A DNA stretch of 64,000 nucleotides from Saccharicrinis fermentans DSM 9555 = JCM 21142 (GTDB taxonomy: Bacteria > Bacteroidota > Bacteroidia > Bacteroidales > Marinilabiliaceae). Both the position numbers and the translations under genes were made by a program. Positions 35,558-44,474 of the stretch are shown in pieces (within the stretch, counting starts at the first letter, position 1; each line of letters starts with the position of its first letter). Below the pieces are notes generated by a model. The model did no database searches, was not told where the DNA came from, and worked only from the letters and a program-made list of their open reading frames with translations. Location: the NCBI RefSeq assembly GCF_000517085.1, contig NZ_KI912107.1:4461980-4525979 (forward strand), in the 5' to 3' direction.

Positions 35558-36484
35558 ATGATAAATATTGCTCCAATAATTCTTTTTGCTTATAACAGAC
35601 CTGCCCATACCAAGCGTACAGTGGAGGCTTTGCAAAAAAATGATTTGGCTATACAAAGCGACTTGTATATTTATTCTGATCAAGCAATTGACAGTAAGGA
35701 TGTTACGGCTGTGGAAGCGGTCAGGAAGTATGTAAAAACGATACGTGGATTTAATCGTATTACCTACGTATATCATGCGTATAATAAGGGTTTAGCTAAG
35801 TCTATTATTGATGGGGTTTCTGAAGTATTGCAGAATTATGAAAAGGTGATTGTTTTAGAGGATGATCTGGAAACTTCGCCTACTTTTCTGCGTTATATGA
35901 ATCAGGCATTAGAATTTTATTCGCCTGAGCAGGTTTGGAGTATTGGAGGATATTCGCCCAGGATTCAAATACCCCAAGATTATAAATATGATACCTATCT
36001 GGCCTATAGAAATTGTAGTTGGGGGTGGGCTACCTGGAAACAAAATTGGGAAAAAACAGATTGGGAAGTCAGTGATTTTAATGATTTTTTTAAAGACCAG
36101 AACCAAAGAACCAATTTTGAAAGGGGAGGGAACGACCTTTCAATGATGTTATTAAAACAACAAAAGAGGATTATTCAATCTTGGTCCATACGTTTTAACT
36201 ATGCCGCCTACAAAAATAATTTGCCAAGTGTGTATCCTACGCAGTCGTATATTAAGAACTTAGGGGTTGATGGTAGTGGTACAAATATGAAAAAAAGTAG
36301 CAAGTACGATTCTGTGTTGAATGTATCTAAGCACGTTGACTTTTTGTTTGTTCCTGACCATAAATTTGAATCAAGTATCACAGATAGGTTTAAAAAATTT
36401 TATAACACTTCTTTGTATCGAAGTGTTATAAATTGGTTTAAAACCCAACAAGCAGTAAGAATTATTCAAAGGAATCTTCATTAA
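35558..36484 (+). CDS. Glycosyltransferase, GNT-I-like / GT-A fold
   Basis: 308 residues. It begins APIILFAYNRPAHTKRTVEAL; the acidic metal motif VLEDDLETSP (about 105) and the following SIGGYSPR and CSWGWATWKQNW fit GT-A enzymes similar to the GNT-I family found in bacterial surface-glycan loci. Soluble, no helices. Divergent from the flippase and probably part of the same surface-polysaccharide group. Donor and acceptor unknown. Confidence 0.8.
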   Translation: MINIAPIILFAYNRPAHTKRTVEALQKNDLAIQSDLYIYSDQAIDSKDVTAVEAVRKYVKTIRGFNRITYVYHAYNKGLAKSIIDGVSEVLQNYEKVIVLEDDLETSPTFLRYMNQALEFYSPEQVWSIGGYSPRIQIPQDYKYDTYLAYRNCSWGWATWKQNWEKTDWEVSDFNDFFKDQNQRTNFERGGNDLSMMLLKQQKRIIQSWSIRFNYAAYKNNLPSVYPTQSYIKNLGVDGSGTNMKKSSKYDSVLNVSKHVDFLFVPDHKFESSITDRFKKFYNTSLYRSVINWFKTQQAVRIIQRNLH

Positions 36485-36536
36485 GTACTGTATTGTTGTA
36501 ATTTAATTCGTAATAGAATTTTTAATGCATTTCAAG

Positions 36537-37436
36537 TTAAAAGAATACCACATCTTCTGTACTTTTGTTTTCTATTTTTAGAATATCCGATAAAAGGTTA
36601 TTGGCCAACCTACTGGCACCGATTCTAAAAAGCTTGTTGTTCAACCATTCTTGGCCCAAAATATCTTTTACCACGGCATAAAAGTCAATGGCTTCTGATG
36701 AGGTAGATATACCCCCAGCTGGTTTAAAACCTATTTTCTTACCTGTTTTAGCATGGTAGGCTTTAATGGCATGGCACATGACATACGCTGCTTCCAGAGT
36801 GGCGGCTGTGGGAATCTTCCCAGTGCTAGTTTTTATAAAATTGGCACCGGCATCCATGGCAATAATAGATGCATTCCAAATGAGCTGTGGTTCTTTGATA
36901 GCACCTGTTTCTAAAATTACTTTAAGGTGGGCTTCACCGCAAGCTTCTTTTAGTTGCCTGATTTCTTCATAAACAAATTCGTAATTGCCTTCTAAAAATT
37001 CACCAATCGATATAACTACATCAATTTCATTCGCACCAAAATCAACTGCTTTTTTGGTTTCTAGTACTTTTAAATCTAGAAATGTCTGTGAAGAAGGAAA
37101 TCCAGCAGCGACAACGGCACGTTGAACACCCTCTACTTTTAAATATTGTTTGGTGATGGGCGCAAATACAGGAAATACACAAACGGCACCAACAGAAGGA
37201 AAACTTGGATACTTCTCTTTGAATTGATTAACTTTTTCAACAAAGGCAGTTACTGAATCGGCAGAATCTGTTTCTTTTAATGTTGTTAAGTCAATACAAT
37301 TAAATATGTTTTTTAGAATTCCAGTATTCTCTTTTAATTCCTTAGAAAGAGGGGTAATGCGCTCTATTTCAGTATTTATATTTTCAATGTTGAAATTGAG
37401 TTTATAGTCATCCAGTATGTTTTCTGATTGCATCAT
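36537..37436 (-). CDS. deoC: Deoxyribose-phosphate aldolase
   Basis: 299 residues, longer than the roughly 220-260 usual for DeoC because of an N-terminal extension (about 50 residues). The Schiff-base lysine lies in FIKTSTGK, the proton-relay aspartate in NEIDVVISIG, and GFKPAGGIST carries the second lysine. It cleaves 2-deoxyribose-5-phosphate to acetaldehyde and glyceraldehyde-3-phosphate. Its start overlaps the stop of mazG by four bases (ATGA), so the two are coupled. Confidence 0.92.
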   Translation of the reverse strand: MMQSENILDDYKLNFNIENINTEIERITPLSKELKENTGILKNIFNCIDLTTLKETDSADSVTAFVEKVNQFKEKYPSFPSVGAVCVFPVFAPITKQYLKVEGVQRAVVAAGFPSSQTFLDLKVLETKKAVDFGANEIDVVISIGEFLEGNYEFVYEEIRQLKEACGEAHLKVILETGAIKEPQLIWNASIIAMDAGANFIKTSTGKIPTAATLEAAYVMCHAIKAYHAKTGKKIGFKPAGGISTSSEAIDFYAVVKDILGQEWLNNKLFRIGASRLANNLLSDILKIENKSTEDVVFF

Positions 37437-37759
37437 GATTGTATTTTTTTATTATTGGCGTGTCTTTGGCTATCTCTGAGGGTTTTTTTTTCTATGTTTT
37501 TTTCAAGCGCTTGGGTTAGATTTACGCCCGTTTGATTGGCCAAACATATTAGTATCCATAATACATCAGCCATTTCGTCAGCTAAGTTATCTTTTTCACC
37601 TTCTTTAAACGATTGTTCGCCATATTTCCGGGCCATTATGCGCGCCAATTCTCCTACTTCCTCGGTTAAAATGGTCATATTGGTGAGTTCGTTAAAATAG
37701 CGGACTCCAATGGTTTTAATCCATTGGTCTACTTTGTTCTGTGCCTCTTCGATTGTCAT
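37433..37759 (-). CDS. MazG-type nucleotide pyrophosphohydrolase
   Basis: 108 residues, single domain. Metal-binding acidic residues are seen in LTEEVGELARIMARKYG and in DEMADVLWILICLAN (ExxE...ExxD pattern). Hydrolyses (d)NTPs to monophosphates, a house-cleaning role. Coupled to deoC downstream, which suggests shared control of nucleotide turnover. A TATATTTG box lies 40 bases upstream. Confidence 0.88.
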   Translation of the reverse strand: MTIEEAQNKVDQWIKTIGVRYFNELTNMTILTEEVGELARIMARKYGEQSFKEGEKDNLADEMADVLWILICLANQTGVNLTQALEKNIEKKTLRDSQRHANNKKIQS

Positions 37760-37799
37760 AACGGAGCCATTTTTGATTTTATATGCTGATATGCTGGGA

Positions 37800-37807
37800 C
37801 AAATATA
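37800..37807 (-). promoter_or_regulatory. Putative -7 box for mazG-deoC
   Basis: TATATTTG on the minus strand, 40 bases before the mazG start; no clear -33 box. Confidence 0.4.
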
Positions 37808-37838
37808 AAAATAATACCGTGTTTAAAAGAGGCTATTA

Positions 37839-37869
37839 TTGTTTTGCTCCTCTACTGTGGTTACATTTG
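37839..37869 (+). promoter_or_regulatory. Promoter of nadK
   Basis: TTG (37839-37841), a 20-base spacer and TACATTTG (37862-37869), 23 bases before the start codon. Confidence 0.5.
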
Positions 37870-37892
37870 CTCTGCAATAAATATATAAATAA

Positions 37893-38774
37893 ATGAGAAT
37901 AGCTATTTTTGGAAAGCAGTTTTCGGATCTTTTTAGGGAGAGTTGTAGTAACTTATTCCGTAAGCTGCATCAGCATGATACCGAAATTATTATATATAAG
38001 CCATTTTATGAATTTCTGTTAGGTAATATTGATGTTAAACCTGTGGTGAACGGATATTTTGAAGGTAGGAGTGAACTGATTGATGTTGATCTTTTTGTGT
38101 GTATTGGTGGTGATGGAACGATGTTGGAAGCGGTTACCTTCGTACGCGATTCAGGTATTCCTATCGTAGGTATTAATAGTGGTCGACTTGGTTTTTTAGC
38201 CGATATTGGACAAGAAGAGATAGAGAGTGCTATTGAACATATATTTGAGGGGGATTATAAATCTAACTCACTTAACTTGTTGGAGTTAAAAACCGAGAAT
38301 AATTTGTTTGGCGATATGAATTTTGCCTTGAATGAGCTGGCGGTTCACCGACGCGATAGTGCCTCCATGATTACGATCCATACTTATTTGAATGGAGAAT
38401 TTTTGAATTCATATTGGGCTGATGGTCTAATTGTCTCTACTTCTATTGGTTCAACGGCTTATTCGTTGAGTGTGGGTGGACCTATCATTCATCCTAAATC
38501 ACAGAGCTTTGTGATTACACCTATTGCTCCGCATAATCTTACAGTACGTCCCATTGTTGTTCCTAATGATATGAATATTACTTTAAAAGTTGAAGGAAGA
38601 GCCGATAAATATTGGGCTACATTAGATTCAAGAAGTCATATCTTTGAAGAGGGATTGGAGTTAAATATTAGAAAAGCAGATTTCAATATCAATGTGATAG
38701 ACCTGCCAGGAATTAATTTTAATTCAACCCTCCGTAATAAACTAATGTGGGGTGCTGATAAAAGAAATTATTAG
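37893..38774 (+). CDS. nadK: NAD kinase
   Basis: 293 residues. The GGDGTMLEA motif (about 71-79), NSGRLGFLAD and the glycine-rich DGLIVSTSIGSTAYSLSVGGP, read in part, are diagnostic. It phosphorylates NAD to NADP with ATP. Single gene, convergent with the emfourin-like gene 17 bases away. Confidence 0.95.
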   Translation: MRIAIFGKQFSDLFRESCSNLFRKLHQHDTEIIIYKPFYEFLLGNIDVKPVVNGYFEGRSELIDVDLFVCIGGDGTMLEAVTFVRDSGIPIVGINSGRLGFLADIGQEEIESAIEHIFEGDYKSNSLNLLELKTENNLFGDMNFALNELAVHRRDSASMITIHTYLNGEFLNSYWADGLIVSTSIGSTAYSLSVGGPIIHPKSQSFVITPIAPHNLTVRPIVVPNDMNITLKVEGRADKYWATLDSRSHIFEEGLELNIRKADFNINVIDLPGINFNSTLRNKLMWGADKRNY

Positions 38775-38791
38775 AGAATAGAAAATTAAAT

Positions 38792-39115
38792 TTACCTTCT
38801 ACGCTTTTTTTGTTTTTGTCTGGTATGTAGATTTAGAAAATTAAATAAGGGGATTAGTTTTTTGGGTAGATCGGATTCTGAGAAAGTGAACTCCTGCATA
38901 TTGTGACCATTGATTTTTAATACATATTTAAAGTGATCGGGATAGGGATCTGATGCTGGTGTTTGCTCCAAATTAGTTGAGGGTGTATGTTGTAACCACT
39001 CCGAAAGATGATTGCGCAGATCATGAGGAAGTTCATCGCTATTGACTTCGCAACTAATGGTTTGTCCCATAAAGCCACCTGAACGTTCATAAGAAATATT
39101 GAATTTGTTTGTCAT
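38792..39115 (-). CDS. Emfourin-like (protealysin inhibitor family) protein
   Basis: 107 residues. It opens with a beta strand and SGGFMGQ, and later has PDHFKYVLKINGH, both features I associate with emfourin, the inhibitor of the M4 protease protealysin; it ends in a basic tail KQKKRRR. It lies 45 bases downstream of a protealysin-type M4 protease gene on the same strand, as in known inhibitor-protease pairs. No signal peptide. Inference: it controls the neighbouring protease inside the cell. Confidence 0.75.
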   Translation of the reverse strand: MTNKFNISYERSGGFMGQTISCEVNSDELPHDLRNHLSEWLQHTPSTNLEQTPASDPYPDHFKYVLKINGHNMQEFTFSESDLPKKLIPLFNFLNLHTRQKQKKRRR

Positions 39116-39160
39116 TAGCTGGGTTTAAAAATCATTAAAGTATTATTATCTTACGTGAGT

Positions 39161-40246
39161 TTATTCTTGTTTTTTGTCTAGTTGGATGGGCAGTCCTACG
39201 GCTTTCCAGGCTTTTGCTACGGCTACTTGTTCCAGACTATTTTGGCCGTATAAATCACCCGCTACCTGATAGGTTATGTTGGCAGCTTGTTCAAAATTGG
39301 CAGTTTGAGAAAGCTTTTCTTTTAAAGTCATGTACCATATTTTTCCGGCTTTTTCCCAAGCATAGCCACCTATTTCTAAGGCTGTTAAATAGAAGGCTTT
39401 ATTGGGGATTCCTGAATTAATATGGACGCCACCATTGTCGCGGGTAGTCTCCACATATTCATTCATATGTCCCGGTTGAGGATCTGTGCCAAGAGTGGGG
39501 TCGTTGTACGCACTTCCGGGTTGTTTCATTGACCGTATACCTACTCCGTTTACGTTGGAAGTGAATAGTCCTTCTCCGATGATCCAATCGGCATTGACTG
39601 CGGTTTGTTTTTTTACCCGTTGTTTAACGAGTGAGCCAAAAACATCAGAAAAAGATTCATTTAGAGCTCCTGACTGGCCTTGATAAACTAAATTGGCTTC
39701 GTATTGGGTTATTCCGTGTGTTAACTCGTGTCCAATGATATCAATAGCAATGGTGAATCGGTTGAATAAACGTTCTTCTTCGGGTAGATCTTCATCACCT
39801 TCGCCATATACCATCTGTTCCCCATTCCAAAAGGCGTTGTCATATCCCTTCATGTATCTTATGGTTGATATTAGATCCATTCCATTGTTATCTATAGAGT
39901 TGCGTCCAAATATCTGATCGTATAAATCGTAGGTTGCACCAGCTCCTTCGTAAGCTTCGTCCACTTGAGGATCGCCCGTAGCTGAATCTCCTTCTTTGCG
40001 GGCTAGTACACCGGGTAGGGTATTGGTGTTTTGGGCAGTGTAAACCAGTCGGTTTTTATGGTTTTGGGTGGCTTGTGGTTTTAGTATAATATCTGTAAAC
40101 GCCTGGCGTTGTCCCCTCATTTGACCAGCCAACCCAATGGCATACTGGGCTTTTTCTTTTTGCCTTGAAGAGCCTTTTTGTAAAATATTTTCCAGTACAT
40201 ATGGTGGTATGATACAATGCAAGGGGCGATAGTTCAGCTGACACAT
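39161..40246 (-). CDS. M4-family metallopeptidase, protealysin-like
   Basis: 361 residues, thermolysin family. Zinc motif HELTHGITQYE (about 179) with the third ligand in GALNESFSDVFG; catalytic His in NGGVHINSGIPNKAFY. It has no signal peptide but a short N-terminal propeptide with the protealysin hallmark IIPPYVLENIL, which distinguishes it from secreted thermolysins. Upstream of and probably co-transcribed with the emfourin-like inhibitor. Substrates unknown; some relatives cleave cytoskeletal proteins. Confidence 0.88.
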   Translation of the reverse strand: MCQLNYRPLHCIIPPYVLENILQKGSSRQKEKAQYAIGLAGQMRGQRQAFTDIILKPQATQNHKNRLVYTAQNTNTLPGVLARKEGDSATGDPQVDEAYEGAGATYDLYDQIFGRNSIDNNGMDLISTIRYMKGYDNAFWNGEQMVYGEGDEDLPEEERLFNRFTIAIDIIGHELTHGITQYEANLVYQGQSGALNESFSDVFGSLVKQRVKKQTAVNADWIIGEGLFTSNVNGVGIRSMKQPGSAYNDPTLGTDPQPGHMNEYVETTRDNGGVHINSGIPNKAFYLTALEIGGYAWEKAGKIWYMTLKEKLSQTANFEQAANITYQVAGDLYGQNSLEQVAVAKAWKAVGLPIQLDKKQE

Positions 40247-40435
40247 ACTGTTTTTGTTTAAAAGTTCATGGTTAATATAATAAACTATCGCGAATAGATC
40301 AATAGTGTGAGTATATTATTAATTTATAGGTAATTAAATTTAGTATGGTATTCAGAAATGTATTAAATTGTACGGAGTTCATGATTTATTGTGAGGAAAT
40401 CCGCCGAGATAAAGTGTTAAAAATTTAATTATAAT

Positions 40436-40527
40436 CATATGAAACGAGCCATGAGAGTGATCTCTCACACAGGTGGATGATTATCCTGACGAGTTCCATA
40501 TGACAACTGAAAGATAAATTTAAACAT
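40436..40527 (+). repeat. Leader-like element before aqpZ (copy B)
   Basis: Runs from CATATG at 40436 to the aqpZ start. Closing arms CATATGAAAC (40436-40445) and GTTCCATATG (40493-40502) pair over ten positions with one A-C mismatch; inside is a perfect hairpin TGAGAG-TGAT-CTCTCA (40452-40467), then CACACAGGTGGATGAT (40466-40481) and GGAT-GATT-ATCC (40475-40486). It ends TTTAAACATATGAAA, so CATATGAAA flanks it as a direct repeat. The gldF array contains a closely similar copy at 1154-1245. A 13-codon frame (40439-40480) ends inside the conserved block. Confidence 0.8.
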
Positions 40528-41214
40528 ATGAAAAAAGTAATAGCAGAATTTATAGGTACGCTTTGGCTTGTTTTGGGTGGATGTGGTAGTGCTGTTATTG
40601 CAGCTGGCTATCCAGAACTGGGCATTGGTTTTGTCGGTGTGGCCATTGCGTTTGGACTGACAGTTGTTACCATGGCATATGCCATTGGACATATATCTGG
40701 CTGTCATTTAAATCCAGCGGTTTCCATTGGATTATGGGTAGGAGGGCGCTTTAGTGCTAAAGAACTACTGCCCTATATCGGAGCGCAGGTGTTGGGAGGT
40801 TTGGCAGGTGCTACCATTATTTATCTTATAGCTTCTGGAAAGCCTGGTTTTGAACTGGGCGGGTTTGCGTCTAATGGCTATGGAGCTCATTCGCCGGGTG
40901 GTTATAGCATGTTCGCAGCTTTTGTGTGCGAGGTGGTGATGACTTTTTTATTTTTGATCATTATTTTAGGCGCTACACATTCAAAGGCACCAACCGGATT
41001 TGCCGGGATTGCTATTGGCTTGGGTTTAACTTTGATCCACCTGATTAGTATTCCCGTTACCAATACTTCTGTGAACCCGGCGAGAAGCACAAGTCAAGCT
41101 ATTTTTGCCGGAGGAGCTGCTATGGATCAACTGTGGTTGTTTTGGCTGGCGCCCATCATTGGTGCTATATTGGCCGGTATAGCTTATAAGTTTTTAAGCC
41201 CGGAAGAAAAGTGA
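40528..41214 (+). CDS. aqpZ: Aquaporin Z
   Basis: 228 residues, six helices and two NPA loops: HLNPAVS (about 62-68) and SVNPARS (about 184-190), the second with the arginine of the selectivity filter. The histidine in the helix-5 region ([16 protein letters not shown]) and small residues match water-selective AqpZ rather than glycerol channels. It follows directly on the leader-like element, which would lie in its 5' untranslated region. Divergent from the M4 protease gene. Confidence 0.95.
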   Translation: MKKVIAEFIGTLWLVLGGCGSAVIAAGYPELGIGFVGVAIAFGLTVVTMAYAIGHISGCHLNPAVSIGLWVGGRFSAKELLPYIGAQVLGGLAGATIIYLIASGKPGFELGGFASNGYGAHSPGGYSMFAAFVCEVVMTFLFLIIILGATHSKAPTGFAGIAIGLGLTLIHLISIPVTNTSVNPARSTSQAIFAGGAAMDQLWLFWLAPIIGAILAGIAYKFLSPEEK

Positions 41215-41221
41215 TTAACAT

Positions 41222-41243
41222 GATCTTAGGCCAAAAGATCTTT
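41222..41243 (+). terminator. Weak terminator after aqpZ
   Basis: GATCTT / AAGATC stem (41222-41240) followed by TTTG; short and weak. Confidence 0.35.
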
Positions 41244-41325
41244 GTTTCCGTCATTGCATTTTACTTTCTAATGTAAAAAATGTAACCTTTCATAAAAGGG
41301 AAAAATTATTCTGTGTTATTAGTTA

Positions 41326-41333
41326 TAGATTTG
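41326..41333 (+). promoter_or_regulatory. Putative -7 box for the OmpA pair
   Basis: TAGATTTG, 32 bases before the start at 41366. Confidence 0.4.
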
Positions 41334-41365
41334 TGTATGTTTTTGCCAACCATATAATTTGATTT

Positions 41366-42688
41366 ATGCAATTATTTAAATGTACCATTGCTTTTGCTGT
41401 ATTGTATATTGTAAGCATGGGTATTTCCTATGCTCAAATTGATTTTAGTAATCTTACCGACGAGCAGATTTACCGAAAACAAAACAAGTATAATACTTGG
41501 TCTGTTACTATAGGTTACGGACCCGTATTTTATTACACAGATGTGATTGATTACACCGTTTTCCCGAAAAGTGATTATCGCTTTGCTCCATCTGTTATTG
41601 TGTCAAAACAATGGGGGAGAGCCTGGGGAATAGATGCACAGTTTATTGGAGGAGATATGTACGGAGAAAAGAATAACCGTTACTTTAAAGGTAGTTTTCG
41701 TGATTATTCTCTAAATCTTCGTTTTAGTATAAATCAATTGGTCGCTTTTGGTCCCTTAGCTGATAAGTGGGACTTGTACGGTAAGGTGGGATTGGGTATT
41801 AATGCCTTTAGAAGTAGGTTGCAACGCTTAGATGATGACAGCTTTATGCTGGTGAACGATGTACATAAAAATTTGGGAGGGTATCCAAATCCCCCGGGTT
41901 GGGCAGATGATGATTATTTGGTGGTAGGCTATGACCGACAGGATCCAACCAACAAAAAAGGTAGAGAAACAGAATTAGTGGTGCCTATAGGTATTGGAGC
42001 TCGTTATAGAATTAATAAGAATTTTGATTTGGGCATGGAAATGAGCATGCGGAATTTAACAGCCGACAACTTCGATGTCAATTTAACAGGAGCCGATAAT
42101 GATACTTATATGCATACCTCATTTTCGCTTACCTATAAAATAGGTAAGAAAAATAAGCGTCATGCAAGATGGACCTACAAAGATTTTAATCTGGCTTATG
42201 AGGCACAACGTGCTTCTGATCCTCTGGCTATTCGATTAGATTCCTTAAAAAGTGAACTGGACAGGTTAGCAGGTCTTGATTCAATTATTACGACTAAGTC
42301 GTATCAGAAATTTGAAAAAGTCATCTATGAAGAAGGCGTTTCTGCTTCTGTATTCTTTGATTTTGATAAAGCGGATATTAAAAAAAGCGAGCACAGGCAA
42401 CTGGCTAGAGTCGCGAGAGCCCTGAAAAGAGATGCGTCTATAACGATGGTGATAGCCGGTTATTGTGACGATAGAGGAAGTTATGAATATAATTTGAAGT
42501 TAAGTCAGCGTAGGTGTAATGCTGTTTTAAATGCGATGGTTACAGATTTTGGTATTGATGCCTCACGTTTTAGCCTGGATCCCAAAGGTGAATCTGAATT
42601 GCTTTCTGATACCCAGAATATGAATATTCAAGGACTCCACATGGCCAATAGAAGGGTGGATTTATTGATGATTGTTAACGAAGAATAA
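41366..42688 (+). CDS. OmpA family outer-membrane protein (first of tandem pair)
   Basis: 440 residues: signal peptide (1-23, ending SYA), an eight-strand-type barrel region (about 45-260), a helical linker, and an OmpA peptidoglycan-binding domain (about 325-438: VFFDFDKADIKKSEHRQL, AGYCDDRGSYEYNLKLSQRR). The NxxLSxxRA-type pattern is present as NLKLSQRRC. Likely anchors the outer membrane to the cell wall. A paralogue follows ten bases later. Confidence 0.87.
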   Translation: MQLFKCTIAFAVLYIVSMGISYAQIDFSNLTDEQIYRKQNKYNTWSVTIGYGPVFYYTDVIDYTVFPKSDYRFAPSVIVSKQWGRAWGIDAQFIGGDMYGEKNNRYFKGSFRDYSLNLRFSINQLVAFGPLADKWDLYGKVGLGINAFRSRLQRLDDDSFMLVNDVHKNLGGYPNPPGWADDDYLVVGYDRQDPTNKKGRETELVVPIGIGARYRINKNFDLGMEMSMRNLTADNFDVNLTGADNDTYMHTSFSLTYKIGKKNKRHARWTYKDFNLAYEAQRASDPLAIRLDSLKSELDRLAGLDSIITTKSYQKFEKVIYEEGVSASVFFDFDKADIKKSEHRQLARVARALKRDASITMVIAGYCDDRGSYEYNLKLSQRRCNAVLNAMVTDFGIDASRFSLDPKGESELLSDTQNMNIQGLHMANRRVDLLMIVNEE

Positions 42689-42698
42689 AGTGAACCCA

Positions 42699-44009
42699 AT
42701 GATAAGATTACCGAAAGGCATAGTGTTAAGTATCCTAGGGTGGCTTTGTTTGTCCATTGCCACTGCTCAGTTTACTACCGATGGTCGAATGATCGAGGAA
42801 CATATGCGATATTCCAGCGAAAAATCCTTTAATAAATGGGATGTGATGGTTGGATATGGGCCTAATATTTTATTTACTGACTTTACGGAGTATGCGCTCT
42901 TTCCAGATAATAATTGGCAGTTTAGTCCTATGGTTGCTTTGAGTTATCAGTTGGTGCCAGCTATGGCATTCGATTTGAGATATATGCAAGGCGACCTCGA
43001 AGGTAAGGGAGTAAGCCATTATTTTAAAGGTGATTTTAGGGAGTATGTGGCTACTGCGCGTTTTTATGTAAATCAAATGTTAACTAATCCAGGTCCTGTT
43101 AATGACAAATGGAATTTTTATTTTAATGTAGGTCTGGGTGTTCAGGCATTCAGGAACCGGGTCTACAAAAATGAGGATGACCAGGTCTTGCATGCTGATG
43201 ATGTGGAAGGGAATACCTATGATGGTTATTTTGTGTTGGGGTATGATGTGAATAATCCCAATAGGAAGCGGAGCCGAGCAACAGAGCTTGTGCTGCCAGC
43301 CGGTGTAGGTGTGCTTTATCGTTTAAACCGTAGCTTTGATATTGGAGTCGAAAGCACTGTACATTTTGGACTGGAGGATAACCTGGATGGTATTTTGTCT
43401 GGTGCTACCAATGATAATTATTGGAATACAACCTTTAATTTGAGTTATAAAATAGGTAAAAAAAATAAGCGTCATAGCAAATGGACTTATCGAACCTATG
43501 GTTTTAATATTTTCGGAAAGAAAAGAAAAGACCCTCTTGAGGATGAGGTTAATAGGTTTGAGCGAATGGTTCAACAACAAGCCGGCATATTACGTCTACA
43601 AATTGATTCCGTCATTACGGAAGAAAGAGATACCAAAATTTATGCGGCTGATAATATTTTTCCTATTTATTTTATGCCTGGCGGTGCTACATTTAAGGAT
43701 TATGAAAATCAAATAACCATGGCTCAAATAGCCGTATTGTTGCGCAAACATAGTGACTGGAAATTAGAGGTGAATGGATATGCTGATTCCGCTGAAGATA
43801 ACCCTATGTTTCTTAGTCAGAAAAGAGCAGAGACTGTTAAGCGTTATCTGATGGATCATTATGGTGTAGACGATGCACTAATAAAAGTGATTGCCAAAGG
43901 TAATAGTGAGCAGTTGGGTACTGATGAGGAAAATAAAACAGGGCTCATTCATGTGGACCGAAGGGTGGATATTGTGCTAATAAAGCCGAAATTAGACTTG
44001 AATAAATAG
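42699..44009 (+). CDS. OmpA family outer-membrane protein (second of tandem pair)
   Basis: 436 residues from ATG 42699, which gives a signal peptide (MIRLPKGIVLSILGWLC...TAQ). The barrel matches the first protein closely in places (YKIGKKNKRHSKWTYR versus YKIGKKNKRHARWTYK). Its C-terminal OmpA domain is less typical: the phenylalanine-aspartate strand is replaced by IYFMPGGATFKDYENQ, while VNGYADSAEDNPMFLSQKRAETV keeps the peptidoglycan-binding pattern in part. Tandem duplication with divergence is the likely origin. Confidence 0.82.
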   Translation: MIRLPKGIVLSILGWLCLSIATAQFTTDGRMIEEHMRYSSEKSFNKWDVMVGYGPNILFTDFTEYALFPDNNWQFSPMVALSYQLVPAMAFDLRYMQGDLEGKGVSHYFKGDFREYVATARFYVNQMLTNPGPVNDKWNFYFNVGLGVQAFRNRVYKNEDDQVLHADDVEGNTYDGYFVLGYDVNNPNRKRSRATELVLPAGVGVLYRLNRSFDIGVESTVHFGLEDNLDGILSGATNDNYWNTTFNLSYKIGKKNKRHSKWTYRTYGFNIFGKKRKDPLEDEVNRFERMVQQQAGILRLQIDSVITEERDTKIYAADNIFPIYFMPGGATFKDYENQITMAQIAVLLRKHSDWKLEVNGYADSAEDNPMFLSQKRAETVKRYLMDHYGVDDALIKVIAKGNSEQLGTDEENKTGLIHVDRRVDIVLIKPKLDLNK

Positions 44010-44474
44010 TAGGTAGGCAACTGAGTATAGAGGTAAGATGAGCTTTGAAATACTTGCCTCTTTCATTAAAATGTACGAATCATATTTTTTTAGGGTGGAT
44101 TTGCCATTGGTCGTTGATATAGGATTGATGACCAATGGCTGTTTTATGGGATCTTATTCAATAGTTGGATCCTGTGAAATGTGTTTTTGCTGTTAAACTC
44201 ACATGGTGGATTAGAACTTCGCAATAGATTTCTTAATGTATTTTTCCGGTTAAATACAGTATCGTAAAAATATTGGAAAAAGGGCTACCGCATTATTGCT
44301 CGCTTTATTGTATCAGAAGGGCTATTGTTTAGTCTCATGGTTTAGTTTAGTATTGTTTTTGCGTGCTCATAAAATTCAATTGCCTAGAAAATCTTATTAT
44401 GTTTAAAAATAATATACATAATAGTATTCTAATAATTATATTTACCTGACTAATTATGTAAGGAAAATAGAATT
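44010..44474. other. 465-bp intergenic region with two terminator-like hairpins
   Basis: No gene seen. AGAGGTAAG / CTTGCCTCT (44029-44061) and the perfect 10-bp stem GCCATTGGTC / GACCAATGGC (44103-44139) lie within 130 bases of the OmpA stop. The remaining 330 bases before the AraC gene hold nothing recognisable. Confidence 0.5.
44103..44145 (+). terminator. Terminator after the OmpA pair
   Basis: Perfect 10-bp stem GCCATTGGTC / GACCAATGGC with a 17-base loop, then TGTTTT. Confidence 0.6.

Noticed and set aside
32362-36484. Recent horizontal transfer of the polysaccharide genes
   Set aside because: These genes look somewhat AT-richer by eye, but I could not measure composition and no mobile-element scars flank them.
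40446-40480. Group II intron domain V, because of GAGCC and a hairpin
   Set aside because: No matching GGTTC arm at the right place, wrong length, and no intron-encoded protein nearby.
40436-40527. Hammerhead ribozyme, because of CTGACGAG and GAAAC in the aqpZ element
   Set aside because: The order resembles a type II hammerhead, but stem II and stem III do not pair correctly, an insertion (GTTCC) separates the core from the complementary bases, and the gldF copy lacks CTGANGA.
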